DNA from: an uncultured Bacteroidia bacterium
GTDB lineage: Bacteria > Bacteroidota > Bacteroidia > Bacteroidales > UBA932
Assembly: GCA_902801885.1 (NCBI GenBank)
Contig: CADCJX010000015.1
Location: 19,161 to 77,145 of the forward strand
DNA length: 57,985 nt
Direction of reading: 5' to 3'
Below are positions 1-8,835 of this stretch, in pieces. The stretch's first letter is position 1; every line of letters begins with the position of its first letter. The notes under the pieces are model-generated. The model was given only the letters and a program-made list of their open reading frames with translations, was not told the origin of the DNA and did no database searches. Made by a program: the position numbers and the translations under genes.

Positions 1-156
1 GAGCTGATTTCCGAAGAGAACATTTCCCTGATCGAACAACTGCCGGAGGAAATGGAACCGGAAGCCAGGGCCGAAGTGCTCAAGGAGTACTACGGAAACC
101 TTCTCGACGGCCTGGAAAGGATAAGGGAACGGCAGCAAAAGAACATCCGGATCTAA
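1..156 (+). CDS. 3' end of an unrecognised gene (partial)
   Basis: The frame is open from base 1 to a TAA at 154-156, giving the last 51 residues of a protein whose start lies outside the window. The tail is rich in Glu, Leu and Arg, looks helical, and ends in KNIRI. I see no motif that identifies a family. It lies 42 bases upstream of the DUF2807 gene on the same strand and could be co-transcribed with it. No promoter box is visible in the gap. Confidence 0.6.
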   Translation, partial: ELISEENISLIEQLPEEMEPEARAEVLKEYYGNLLDGLERIRERQQKNIRI

Positions 157-198
157 CGTAAAGATAATATTCAAGTAAAATCATAAAACCTCAAGAAC

Positions 199-1107
199 AT
201 GAAAAAGTTAATCATTGCAATGGCAGCCATGATGATGGCCTTCGCCAGCCTGGCTGCAGCAGAAACTACGAGCGACAAGTACGTCACCAAGGACTATGAC
301 CTAAAAGACTTCACCGGCATCGTTGCCAGCGGAATCTACGACATCCAACTCCAGAAATCCAACACCTGGAAAGTCAGCATCTCCGTTCCTGACGCACTCG
401 AGGAATATCTTGACGTAAGGGTCACCAACGGAAAGCTTGTCCTGGCCATGAAGCAGGTTCCTGTGAAGATCAGCAAGAACTACACCCACTGGACCCTCAC
501 GGCCAAGGTTGCCATGCCCGTACTCAAGAGCCTGAACATGAGCGGGGCCACTAAATTCTCCTGCGATGACACTTTCGACATCGGCGACGGAACGTTCAAA
601 ATGGAAATCAGCGGTGCTTCAAAGGCCAACGGCCTGAACATCAAGGGAAGAGACCTTGACATGGAGATGAGCGGAGCGACCTCCGGCAGCATCAAGGGCT
701 CATTTGTAACTGCCGACATAGAGATGAGCGGTGCAGCGAAATGCAATTTTGACATCGACGCTGAAGAATTGGATCAGGAAGTCAACGGTGCCGCAAAGGC
801 TTACCACAACGGTAACTTCTATTCAATAAAATTGGAAGCATCGGGGGCCGGAGTGTTCTCCTACAAGAATGCAGCTGAGAGCATGACTTTCGAAGCCTCG
901 GGTGCAGCGAAGGTTGAGACGTCAAAAGCTATGATCAAGAATGTCAGGGCCAGCATCTCAGGAGCCTCATACTGCGAAGTCAACGCCCTCTCGAACCTCA
1001 TCGTCGAAGCTACCGGCGCCTCCAGCCTAAGGTATGTCGACAACGAAGACATGGACCTGAACATCCGCTCTATCAGCCGCGGTGCCTCTGTGGCAAAGAT
1101 GAAATAA
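199..1107 (+). CDS. DUF2807 / head GIN domain exported protein
   Basis: 302 aa. A signal peptide is clear (residues 1-21, MKK then a hydrophobic core ending SLAAA), so the protein is exported. The rest matches the head-GIN/DUF2807 family of Bacteroidota, predicted right-handed beta-solenoid proteins once called putative autotransporter adhesins. The hallmark is a regularly spaced SGA or NGA triplet (MSGATK, ISGASK, MSGATS, MSGAAK, NGAAKA, ASGAGV, ASGAAK, ISGASY, ATGASS), about one per 20 residues, which marks the turns of the solenoid. The start ATG at 199 begins the signal peptide. Function is unknown for the family; a cell-surface role is inferred. It is followed by a hairpin terminator. 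Confidence 0.88.
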   Translation: MKKLIIAMAAMMMAFASLAAAETTSDKYVTKDYDLKDFTGIVASGIYDIQLQKSNTWKVSISVPDALEEYLDVRVTNGKLVLAMKQVPVKISKNYTHWTLTAKVAMPVLKSLNMSGATKFSCDDTFDIGDGTFKMEISGASKANGLNIKGRDLDMEMSGATSGSIKGSFVTADIEMSGAAKCNFDIDAEELDQEVNGAAKAYHNGNFYSIKLEASGAGVFSYKNAAESMTFEASGAAKVETSKAMIKNVRASISGASYCEVNALSNLIVEATGASSLRYVDNEDMDLNIRSISRGASVAKMK

Positions 1108-1134
1108 CAGGACCACCAAGACTTCATAAAAACG

Positions 1135-1164
1135 ACAATGCATGGGCAGAAACCCATGCATTGT
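1135..1164. terminator. Bidirectional hairpin terminator between convergent genes
   Basis: A perfect 12-base inverted repeat (ACAATGCATGGG / CCCATGCATTGT, arms 1135-1146 and 1153-1164, six-base loop) lies between the convergent DUF2807 gene and the 121-aa gene. Read on the minus strand the stem is followed by CGTTTTTATG, a short T tract, so it best serves the minus-strand gene; on the plus strand the tail is weaker (TCGTTAATATATT). Confidence 0.75.
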
Positions 1165-1188
1165 TCGTTAATATATTCAGAGAGAGAG

Positions 1189-1554
1189 CTAATTGTCTCC
1201 TCCGTCGTCATCCCCGCCGTACTGGGAGATGTTGTCGTCGGGAAGGGTCGAATCGGCCGCTGCGTCAGCAGAGGATCCTGCCACTTCCTCGTTCTCGGCA
1301 TCCTCTTCACCTTCAAGCCACCTTTCGAGGGCCTCGGCGTCATCGGTCTTAAGCTTGATCTTCACAAGATAGATTGAATCCGGAGTTTCGATGGTGACAG
1401 CATTGAACGGGGTACCGTCCGGCTTGGTGTATTTGACAAGGTCGGGAAGGTAATCACTGAACCCTTTGGGATATTTCTCATTGAAGATGGCAGCGAGTTC
1501 CTCTGACATGTTCTCGTAGCTGACCACGTGCCTTTTCCTTGTGTCTGGAGCCAT
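1189..1554 (-). CDS. Conserved Bacteroidales hypothetical protein with acidic tail
   Basis: 121 aa, no signal peptide or membrane segment. The N-terminal 80 residues look folded (YENMSEELAAIFNEKYPKGF, then a beta-rich part with AVTIETPDSIYLVKIKLK). The last 40 residues are strongly acidic and low in complexity, ending in GGDDDGGDN. The folded half resembles a small cytosolic protein I recall as conserved across Bacteroidales without assigned function. It is 70 bases downstream of the YgiQ gene on the same strand, so it may be the last gene of the rpoD-argS-YgiQ unit. The acidic tail suggests a nucleic-acid mimic or a charged linker, but that is only inference. Confidence 0.75.
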   Translation of the reverse strand: MAPDTRKRHVVSYENMSEELAAIFNEKYPKGFSDYLPDLVKYTKPDGTPFNAVTIETPDSIYLVKIKLKTDDAEALERWLEGEEDAENEEVAGSSADAAADSTLPDDNISQYGGDDDGGDN

Positions 1555-1624
1555 ATGAGTAATTTTAGTTCGTCTGTTTGCGGTGCAATATTAAGACTTT
1601 TTTCTGAATTGCAACACACTGGAA

Positions 1625-3340
1625 CTACTTTTTTCTGAAGAAAAATGATTTCTGTCGTTTTTTGCGTTCCGGATCGCGTTCCACAAAGACAGGTTTGAGG
1701 TTTCTGGGGTCAAGTCCGGTGTAGTACATGACAGACGAAGTGGTCATGGGGGTGGGCGTGAAATCCTGTACCTGGTCCATGAATATTCCCTTCAAGGCCG
1801 GATGACGGGAAAGGTTCTCCATGTCTTTCATGGTGCAGCCCGGATGGGATGAGATGAAATACGGGACTATCCCTGTCCTTCGTCCGTTCTCGGCACAGAT
1901 CCTGTCGAATTCATGGCGAAGCCTCTCGAATAGTTTGAAGGACGGCTTTCCAAGGTATTGCAGGACCCTGTCCTCGGTGTGCTCGGGAGCGACTTTCAGG
2001 CGGCCGGAAGTGTGATCCAGGATCAAAGTCTTGAGATAGGGCCTGGAAGTCTGGTCCACATAGCCCTTCTCATCAAGGAAGAGGTCGTAGCGGATGCCGC
2101 TGCCGATGTAGGAATGCCTGACCCCCGGGACAGAATCAACAGCCTTGTACAATTCGAGCAGTTTCTGGTGGGAGCGGTCCATGTTGGGGCAGACTGCAGG
2201 GAAAAGGCAGGATTTCCTGCGGCATTTCTCGCAAAGTTCCTGGTTCTTTCCACGCATCATGTACATGTTGGCCGTAGGAGCACCTAGGTCAGAAATATTC
2301 CCGGAAAACTCAGGCATGGCTGCGAGTTTGCGTACCTCAGCCACTATGGATTCCTTGGAACGGGACTGGATGAACTTGCCCTGGTGGGCAGCTATCGTGC
2401 AGAAATTGCAGCCTCCGAAGCATCCCCTGTGCGTGATGATCGAGTCCTTGATCATGTCATAGGCAGGAATCCTCTTGCCTTTGTAGCGAGGATGCGGTCG
2501 CTTGGTGAAAGGCAGGTCCCAGAAAGAATCCATCTCCTCCGTCGTGGATGGAGGGTAAGGTGGATTGATCTGGACATATCCGTCCCCTACCGGCTCGATG
2601 ATAGTCGCCGGATGCATCATGTTGGCATGGGTCTCGATCAGGTGGAAATTCTCCGCAACAGCCTTCTTGTCGGCCAGGCATTCCTCATAGGAATGCAGCA
2701 CCAGAGGGTCCTTGACCTTCCATTTGCCGCTCATCCTGAATGCAATCTGCGGAATCTGGTGGATGGAGTGAGGATTCCTCATGTCCTCGATAGCCCTGGT
2801 GAGTTCTAGCATAGGCTTCTCCCCCATCCCATAGCACAGGTAATCGGCAGGACACCACTCCAGGATGGAAGGAAGCAGACTGTCCTTCCAGTAGTCGTAG
2901 TGGGTAAGGCGGCGCAGCGAGGCCTCCACTCCACCGATCACGACAGGCACTTCAGGATACAGGTCCTTCAGGATCTTGGTGTAGACGCTGACGGCATAGT
3001 CAGGCCTGGCGCCAGCCTTCCCCTCGGGAGTGTAGGCGTCGTCATGACGGAGACGCTTTCCTGCCGTGTAGTGGTTGACCATGGAATCCATGGCTCCTGA
3101 ATTGACAGCAAAATACAGTCGCGGAGCGCCGAGCTTCTTGAAATCACGAAGGTCGTCCCTCCAGTTAGGCTGGGGGACGACCGCTATGCGATAACCGAAT
3201 TTCTGGAGCCAGCGGGAAATGCAGGCTGTTCCGAACGACGGATGGTCCACGAAGGCATCACCCGTGAAGAAGATTATGTCGATGTAGTCCCATCCGAGGG
3301 CCTCGACTTCCTTCTTCGAAGTCGGAAACATGTAATCCAT
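1625..3340 (-). CDS. YgiQ family radical SAM protein
   Basis: 571 aa. The radical-SAM cluster motif Cx3Cx2C is present as CFGGCNFC at about residue 310, preceded by an N-terminal domain of the YgiQ type (start MFPTSKKEVEALGWDYIDIIFFTGDAFVDH; note GGVEASLRR and YGMGEKP). A second Cys-rich segment (CEKCRRKSCLFPAVCPN) after the SAM core and the segment RHSYIGSGIRYDLF are typical of the family. The reaction is unknown. It is shorter than the E. coli protein (about 740 aa) because the C-terminal extension is reduced. Its ATG lies one base after the argS stop, so it is in an operon with argS and rpoD. Confidence 0.92.
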   Translation of the reverse strand: MDYMFPTSKKEVEALGWDYIDIIFFTGDAFVDHPSFGTACISRWLQKFGYRIAVVPQPNWRDDLRDFKKLGAPRLYFAVNSGAMDSMVNHYTAGKRLRHDDAYTPEGKAGARPDYAVSVYTKILKDLYPEVPVVIGGVEASLRRLTHYDYWKDSLLPSILEWCPADYLCYGMGEKPMLELTRAIEDMRNPHSIHQIPQIAFRMSGKWKVKDPLVLHSYEECLADKKAVAENFHLIETHANMMHPATIIEPVGDGYVQINPPYPPSTTEEMDSFWDLPFTKRPHPRYKGKRIPAYDMIKDSIITHRGCFGGCNFCTIAAHQGKFIQSRSKESIVAEVRKLAAMPEFSGNISDLGAPTANMYMMRGKNQELCEKCRRKSCLFPAVCPNMDRSHQKLLELYKAVDSVPGVRHSYIGSGIRYDLFLDEKGYVDQTSRPYLKTLILDHTSGRLKVAPEHTEDRVLQYLGKPSFKLFERLRHEFDRICAENGRRTGIVPYFISSHPGCTMKDMENLSRHPALKGIFMDQVQDFTPTPMTTSSVMYYTGLDPRNLKPVFVERDPERKKRQKSFFFRKK

Positions 3341-3341
3341 C

Positions 3342-5129
3342 CTACATCCTTTCAGGGAGTTCGATTCCTAGGATACCCATTGCCCTGCGGAGAACGGCGG
3401 ACAAGGTGTCGATGAGCACGAGACGGGCCTGGAGCATGGAGGGATCCTCCTCCTTCAGGATCGGAGTCTCATGGTAGTACTGGTTGAACTCCTTCGCGAG
3501 GTCGTAGGCGTAATTGGCAATGACTGCCGGTGAATATGCTCCAGCGCCTTCGGCCACCTTGGAGGGGAAGAGGTTAAGGAGCTTTATGAGCCTGATTTCC
3601 TTTGCGCTGAGTTCGACTGAGGGAATATTCCCGGAGCTGTACTCCACTCCCCTTTCAGCCGCCTTGCGAAGGATCGAACGGATCCTCGCATGGGTGTACT
3701 GGATGAAGGGGCCGGTGTTGCCGTTGAAGTCGATCGACTCCTTTGGATTGAAGAGCATGGTCTTCTTGGGATCAACCTTGATTATGAAGTACTTCAGGGC
3801 ACCGAGACCTATCATATGGTAGAGTTTCTCCTTCTCTTCCTCGCTCATGTCGGCGAGTTTGCCGGATTCCTCCGAAGTCGCCTTTGCTTCCTCGTACATC
3901 TTCTGGATGAGATCGTCTGCATCGACAACCGTTCCCTCGCGGGACTTCATCTTACCTTCCGGAAGCTCCACCATTCCGTAGGAAAGGTGGAAGATATTCT
4001 GGGCCCATGAGAAACCGAGTTTACCGAGGATGAGCTTCAGGACCTGGAAATGGTAGTTCTGCTCATCTCCCACGACGTAAACATGGGAATCGAGATTATA
4101 TTCAGCAAAACGCCTCTCTGCCGTACCAAGGTCCTGGGTAATGTAGACAGAGGTACCATCGGAACGTAGAAGCAGCTTGCGGTCAAGGCCGTCGGCGGTG
4201 AGGTCGCACCAGACTGAACCGTCTGGATCCTGGACAAAGACGCCCATATCAAGTCCCTTCTGCACAAGCGACTTGCCCAGCAGGTAGGTCTGGCTCTCAT
4301 AGTAGACCTTGTCAAAGGATATTCCAAGGGACTTGTAGGTCAAATCGAAACCATCGAGCACCCACTTGTTCATCCTGGCCCAGAGGTCGCGGACCTCGGG
4401 ATCGCCAGCCTCCCACTTCTGGAGCATCTCATGGGCCTCCTTGAGGCAAGGAGCCTCCTTCTTGGCCTGCTCCTTGTCCATTCCGCCCGCTACGAGCTCT
4501 TCGACTTCCTTTGTGAATATGTCGTTGAAAGCCACGTACATGTCGCCGACAAGGTGGTCGCCCTTCTTTCCTGAAGACTCCGGTGTCGCACCGTTTCCAA
4601 CCTTGAGCCAGGCAAGCATTGACTTGCAGATGTGGACTCCACGGTCATTGACCAGGGTGGTCTTTATTACATTGTTGCCGCTGGCCTTCAGGAGCCTCGA
4701 AACGGAATCTCCAAGGAGGTTGTTCCTGATGTGGCCCAGGTGGAGGGGCTTGTTGGTGTTGGGGGAACTGAACTCTATCATCACGTTCCTGCCGGTCGAT
4801 GGCAGGTAACCGAAAGTCTCGTCAGAGGCTATTTCGCTGAAGAGTTCATTCCAGTATATGTTGGAGAACAGGAGGTTGAGAAAACCCTTGACGCAATTGA
4901 AGCCCGAGATCTCGGGAACATTTGCGACAAGCCACTCGCCTATCGCCTTTCCTGTGTTTTCAGGTGTGGAACGGGACACACGTAAAAGAGGGAAGACGAC
5001 CAGTGTGTAGTCGCCTTCGAACTCTTTCCTTGTCACGCTCACCTGCAGCGCCGATGCTTCGACGTCCGCTCCGTATAGTGCCTTGATTGCTTCTGAAGCC
5101 TTCGAGGCGATGAACATGTCCGGGGTCAT
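3342..5129 (-). CDS. argS: Arginyl-tRNA synthetase
   Basis: 595 aa class I synthetase that charges tRNA-Arg in the cytosol. It has the N-terminal additional domain (residues 1-110), the HIGH signature as HLGHIRNN after SSPNTNKPLH (about residue 130), the KMSKS loop in the form GKMKSREG (about residue 395), and a helical anticodon-binding domain with the usual ending (SAVLRRAMGILGIELPERM). Length fits the family. The ATG abuts the stop of the sigma factor gene with no gap, so translation is probably coupled and both are transcribed together. Confidence 0.97.
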   Translation of the reverse strand: MTPDMFIASKASEAIKALYGADVEASALQVSVTRKEFEGDYTLVVFPLLRVSRSTPENTGKAIGEWLVANVPEISGFNCVKGFLNLLFSNIYWNELFSEIASDETFGYLPSTGRNVMIEFSSPNTNKPLHLGHIRNNLLGDSVSRLLKASGNNVIKTTLVNDRGVHICKSMLAWLKVGNGATPESSGKKGDHLVGDMYVAFNDIFTKEVEELVAGGMDKEQAKKEAPCLKEAHEMLQKWEAGDPEVRDLWARMNKWVLDGFDLTYKSLGISFDKVYYESQTYLLGKSLVQKGLDMGVFVQDPDGSVWCDLTADGLDRKLLLRSDGTSVYITQDLGTAERRFAEYNLDSHVYVVGDEQNYHFQVLKLILGKLGFSWAQNIFHLSYGMVELPEGKMKSREGTVVDADDLIQKMYEEAKATSEESGKLADMSEEEKEKLYHMIGLGALKYFIIKVDPKKTMLFNPKESIDFNGNTGPFIQYTHARIRSILRKAAERGVEYSSGNIPSVELSAKEIRLIKLLNLFPSKVAEGAGAYSPAVIANYAYDLAKEFNQYYHETPILKEEDPSMLQARLVLIDTLSAVLRRAMGILGIELPERM

Positions 5130-5990
5130 CTATCCGAGATAGGTTTTGAGAAGTTTGCTTGCTGATGGTTTCTTAAGTTTGCGGATGGCCTTTTCCTTGA
5201 TCTGGCGGACACGCTCCCTTGTGAGGTCGAGCCTCTCGCCGATTTCCTCGAGAGTCATCTCCTGGCAGCCGATGCCGAAGAAACTCTTGATGATCTCACG
5301 CTCGCGGGCAGTGAGGATCTGGAGAGACCTTTCGATCTCAGTGCTGAGGGATTCGTTTACAAGGCCTCTGTCGGCCATAGGAGAATCGTCATTGGGAATG
5401 ACGTCTAGAAGGCTGTTGTCCTCGCCTTCCACGAAAGGAGCATCGACGGAGACATGCCTTCCGGAGACCCTGAGGGTGTCGGAAATCTTGTCCTGGGGAA
5501 TGTCGATCATCTCGGAAAGCTCCTCGTTGGATGGAGCCCTCTCGTTCTTCTGCTCGAACTGTGAAAGAGCCTTGTTGATCTTGTTGAGTGAGCCTACCTG
5601 GTTGAGAGGGAGCCTCACGATCCTGGACTGCTCGGCCAGAGCCTGCAGGATTGACTGGCGGATCCACCAGACCGCATAGGAGATGAATTTGAATCCCCTG
5701 GTCTCGTCGAATTTCTCGGCGGCCTTGATAAGGCCGAGGTTACCTTCGTTGATAAGGTCGGGAAGGCTGAGGCCCTGGTTCTGGTACTGCTTCGCAACAG
5801 AGACTACGAACCTCAGGTTAGCCCTTGTGAGCTTTTCGAGAGCCGCCTGGTCACCCTTGCGGATCCTCTGTGACAGCTCGACTTCCTCTTCTGGAGAAAC
5901 CAACTCTTCGCGTCCGATTTCCTGGAGATACTTGTCCAAAGAGGCGCTTTCGCGGTTGGTGATCGATTTAGTGATCTTAAGTTGCCTCAT
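5130..5990 (-). CDS. rpoD: Primary RNA polymerase sigma factor (RpoD/SigA)
   Basis: 286 aa, the short housekeeping sigma typical of Bacteroidota, without region 1.1. Region 1.2 is [25 protein letters not shown]; region 2 includes [35 protein letters not shown] and [10 protein letters not shown]; region 4.2 has the helix-turn-helix [24 protein letters not shown]. It would recognise the TAnnTTTG -7 boxes found in this window. The ATG is near the T tract of the htrA terminator, and I found no TAnnTTTG box in the 75-base gap, so its promoter is unclear. First gene of the unit with argS and YgiQ. Confidence 0.96.
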   Translation of the reverse strand: MRQLKITKSITNRESASLDKYLQEIGREELVSPEEEVELSQRIRKGDQAALEKLTRANLRFVVSVAKQYQNQGLSLPDLINEGNLGLIKAAEKFDETRGFKFISYAVWWIRQSILQALAEQSRIVRLPLNQVGSLNKINKALSQFEQKNERAPSNEELSEMIDIPQDKISDTLRVSGRHVSVDAPFVEGEDNSLLDVIPNDDSPMADRGLVNESLSTEIERSLQILTAREREIIKSFFGIGCQEMTLEEIGERLDLTRERVRQIKEKAIRKLKKPSASKLLKTYLG

Positions 5991-5997
5991 ATATTTT

Positions 5998-6043
5998 CTA
6001 AAAAAATATTCCCTGACAAGACTGCATGAGCCTTGTCAGGGAA
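5998..6043 (-). terminator. Rho-independent terminator of htrA
   Basis: A perfect 12-base stem (TTCCCTGACAAG 6009-6020 / CTTGTCAGGGAA 6032-6043) with an 11-base loop is followed on the minus strand by ATATTTTTTTAG. It sits just after the htrA stop and immediately before the rpoD start, insulating one from the other. Confidence 0.88.
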
Positions 6044-6065
6044 CAAAGTCTTCAAGCAGCTTGTG

Positions 6066-7550
6066 CTATTCCTTTCCGAAGCCGAAGAATGCCTTCCTGC
6101 CGTTGGCGGTTACGCCTTCGACGTAGACGGACCTCTTGGCGGCCTTGGCGATGTCAATGACATCCTGAGGTTTGGTGACGGCCTGGTCGTTGACGTAGGT
6201 AATGACCATTCCCTCGGAAGCTCCTGCCTCAAGCATCTTGCCCGTGCTGACCGAAGTCACGAGGACTCCGCCCTTGAGACCCAACCTGTCGAGCGTCTCC
6301 TTCGGGGCTTCCTTGAGGACTGCGCCGTAGAAAGCGATCTCACCTTCAGCAACTACCGTCCCTGTCTCAGTCGAACTACCCTGGAACGTGACCTCTATGG
6401 TCTTTTCCTTGCCTTCCCTGAGGATGGTGAGCTTGGCCTTGTCTCCCGGATGGTACGAATTGACCTTCACCTGGACTGCCGATCCGTTCTTCATCTTGGC
6501 GCCGTCAATGGCCAGAAGCACATCGCCTTTCTTGACACCAGCCTTGTCGGCTGAACCACCTTTGACAACCTCACCAATATATACGCCGTCCAGCGAAGAA
6601 AGTTTCATTTTTTTCGTCATGTCGTCGACGGATTCATATTCAAGGCTCTTGGCAAGGCCTTCGGTCAGGTCTGACATCTGGATGCCGAGGACTGCCCTCT
6701 TGACGGAACCGAAGTCGATGAGGTCGCCGACGATCTTCTTGACGATATTCACAGGCACTGCGAATGAATAGCCCGAATAGGATCCTGTCTGGGAGACTAT
6801 AGCCGTGTTGATACCGACCAGTTCACCTGTCTTGTTGACAAGGGCGCCACCTGAGTTGCCGGGATTGACAGCTGCATCGGTCTGGATGAAGGACTCGATC
6901 TGGAGGGACACTTTCTCACGGGGATCATGTGCCATCTGGCGGCCCTTTGCACTGACGATACCGGCAGTGATGGTACCCCTCAGCTGATAGCCCATGGGGC
7001 TGCCGACTGCAAGGACCCACTCTCCCAGACGAAGCTTGTCAGAGTCGCCGAAAGGAAGGGTTGCCAGACCCTGTGCGTCGATCTTGATAAGGGCGATATC
7101 CGTGGCCGGATCAGTTCCGATAATGGTAGCGTCGTAGGTCTTGTTGTTATTAAGGGTGACGCTTATCTTGGTAGCATTGGCTACCACGTGGTTGTTGGTC
7201 ACTATGTAGCCGTCCGGACGGATGATCACACCGGAACCGCTGCCCTGGACCTGCCTGGACTGGGGAGCGCTCTCGCCGAAGAAGAAACGGTAGAAGGGAT
7301 CGTCGATCTGGTACTGCTGGGTCGCTGTGACTTCAACGTACACGACGGCATCGACTGCAGCCTCTGCCGCGTAGGTGAGGTCAGGATAGTCCGTATCCGC
7401 CAGATTGACAGTCTTGGTGACCGAATTGGTAACCGGACTTGCCACTTTGTCCGAATTGACGGTTGCTGCCTTGAGCACGCCGTAGGCTGCCAACACGCTG
7501 AGTAGCACTGAAAGCAGCACTGTAATAAATCCTTTTTTCATTGCTGACAT
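6066..7550 (-). CDS. Do/DegQ (HtrA) family periplasmic serine protease
   Basis: 494 aa from the ATG at 7550, chosen because it gives a clean signal anchor (MSAMKKGFITVLLSVLLSVLAAYG); an ATG at 7541 is an alternative, while the frame open further upstream has no export signal at its start. The trypsin-like domain carries the triad His in TNNHVVAN, Asp in ATDIALIKI and Ser in GNSGGALV. Two PDZ domains follow (starts near GVYIGEVVKGG and GGVLVTSVSTGK). The family degrades misfolded envelope proteins and acts as a chaperone. It is a single-gene unit closed by a terminator and divergent from dnaN; I saw no clear TAnnTTTG box for it. Confidence 0.95.
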   Translation of the reverse strand: MSAMKKGFITVLLSVLLSVLAAYGVLKAATVNSDKVASPVTNSVTKTVNLADTDYPDLTYAAEAAVDAVVYVEVTATQQYQIDDPFYRFFFGESAPQSRQVQGSGSGVIIRPDGYIVTNNHVVANATKISVTLNNNKTYDATIIGTDPATDIALIKIDAQGLATLPFGDSDKLRLGEWVLAVGSPMGYQLRGTITAGIVSAKGRQMAHDPREKVSLQIESFIQTDAAVNPGNSGGALVNKTGELVGINTAIVSQTGSYSGYSFAVPVNIVKKIVGDLIDFGSVKRAVLGIQMSDLTEGLAKSLEYESVDDMTKKMKLSSLDGVYIGEVVKGGSADKAGVKKGDVLLAIDGAKMKNGSAVQVKVNSYHPGDKAKLTILREGKEKTIEVTFQGSSTETGTVVAEGEIAFYGAVLKEAPKETLDRLGLKGGVLVTSVSTGKMLEAGASEGMVITYVNDQAVTKPQDVIDIAKAAKRSVYVEGVTANGRKAFFGFGKE

Positions 7551-7632
7551 ATTATTTCGTTCAATTAATATTCCGGCGTTTGATTTTTCAAATAAGATGC
7601 CAAGGAATTCGGGAATATTCACAGATTATTCT

Positions 7633-7640
7633 TATATTTG
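7633..7640 (+). promoter_or_regulatory. Probable -7 box of dnaN (TATATTTG)
   Basis: TATATTTG matches the Bacteroidota -7 consensus TAnnTTTG in the intergenic region between htrA and dnaN, about 55 bases before the dnaN ATG. No TTTG -33 box is seen at the usual spacing. Confidence 0.6.
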
Positions 7641-7694
7641 TAATTACGGTCGACTAAACCGCTGAAACAATAGACGAAATTAAAAATTCATGAT

Positions 7695-8816
7695 ATGAAA
7701 TTCAACGTATCCAGCACAGAACTGCTCAAGGGACTGATGAATATTTCAAAGGCTGTCCCGGCCAAGTCTGCCCTGCCGATCCTGGAGAACTTCCTCTTCG
7801 ACCTCAAGGGCAACATCCTCGAAGTAACCGCTTCGGATTCCGAGCTTACCCTCAGGACCGAGATCGAGGTCGACACCACGGAAGAAGAAGGCAGGATCGC
7901 CGTCCCCGCAAGGCACATAATCGACCTTCTGAAGGAACTTCCCGACCAGCCGGTCAGTCTCAGGACATCCAGCGACAGTTCCATCGAGTGCACCTGGACA
8001 AGCGGTAATTCCGTACTCCCCTTCTTCCCTGCCGAGGACTATCCCGAGATCAAGGGTACCGGAGAGGACGCGGAGAAGATTGATTTCCCTGCTGAGAGCC
8101 TCATCGAAGGCATCAACAGCACTGTCTACGCCACTGCAGACGACGAGATCAGGCCCGCGATGAACGGTATATTCTTCGACTTCGGTCCGGAGTCCACGAC
8201 CCTCGTCGCCTCCGACTCCCATAAGCTGATCTGCTACACCTCGAAGGATGCCAAGGCTCCCGGAAAGTGCTCATTCATCCTGCACAAGAAGCCGGCTAAC
8301 GTCCTCAAGTCGATCCTCGACAAGGAAGACGGCAACGTCGAGATCACCTTTGATTCGAGTACCGTGGTCTTCACCTTCGGCAGGACGACCATGGTCTGCA
8401 GGCTGATCGTTGGCAAGTATCCCAAGTACCGCGACGTGATCCCCCAGAACAATTCTTCAGTCCTGAAGATCGACAGGGTCCAGTTCCTGAACACTGTCCG
8501 CCGCGTGGCCGTCTGCGCCAACAAGGCTTCCAACCACATCAAGCTGGATCTCAAGCCTGGCCAGATGGAGATTACCGCCCAGGATCTTGGTTTCGCCATC
8601 GCCGCCTACGAGAAGGTCAGCTGCGACTACAACGGTGACGAGCTCGCAATCGGATTCAAGTCGACCTTCCTCGGCGAGATTCTCGCGAACATGAACTGCG
8701 AGACAGTCGTCATGAAGTTCGCAGATGCCCGCAGGGCCGCTCTCATCGTTCCTTCCGAGGAAGACGCCGAAAGCGACAAGATCTGTGGCATCCTGATGCC
8801 TATAATGGTCCAGTAG
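7695..8816 (+). CDS. dnaN: DNA polymerase III beta sliding clamp
   Basis: 373 aa, the usual length. The three clamp domains are recognisable: N-terminal start MKFNVSSTELLKGLMNISKAVP, middle domain ETSVYATADDEIRPAMNGIFF-like segment, and C-terminal end with MNCETVVMKFADARRAALIVPSE and the closing hydrophobic ILMPIMVQ that matches the ILMPM-type tail of clamps. It forms the dimeric ring that tethers the replicative polymerase to DNA. Here it is not beside dnaA; the neighbour downstream is a DnaQ-like exonuclease 19 bases away, which suggests a two-gene replication or repair unit. Confidence 0.97.
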   Translation: MKFNVSSTELLKGLMNISKAVPAKSALPILENFLFDLKGNILEVTASDSELTLRTEIEVDTTEEEGRIAVPARHIIDLLKELPDQPVSLRTSSDSSIECTWTSGNSVLPFFPAEDYPEIKGTGEDAEKIDFPAESLIEGINSTVYATADDEIRPAMNGIFFDFGPESTTLVASDSHKLICYTSKDAKAPGKCSFILHKKPANVLKSILDKEDGNVEITFDSSTVVFTFGRTTMVCRLIVGKYPKYRDVIPQNNSSVLKIDRVQFLNTVRRVAVCANKASNHIKLDLKPGQMEITAQDLGFAIAAYEKVSCDYNGDELAIGFKSTFLGEILANMNCETVVMKFADARRAALIVPSEEDAESDKICGILMPIMVQ

Positions 8817-8835
8817 ACTCCATAATCAATTAGCT

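Noticed and set aside
1135-1164. Hairpin as another copy of the mobile palindromic family
   Set aside because: It is short, perfect, intergenic and followed by a T tract on the minus strand, and shares no core sequence; a terminator explains it.
7746-8222. Open frame antisense to dnaN
   Set aside because: Shadow of a highly biased gene; the dnaN frame is unambiguous.
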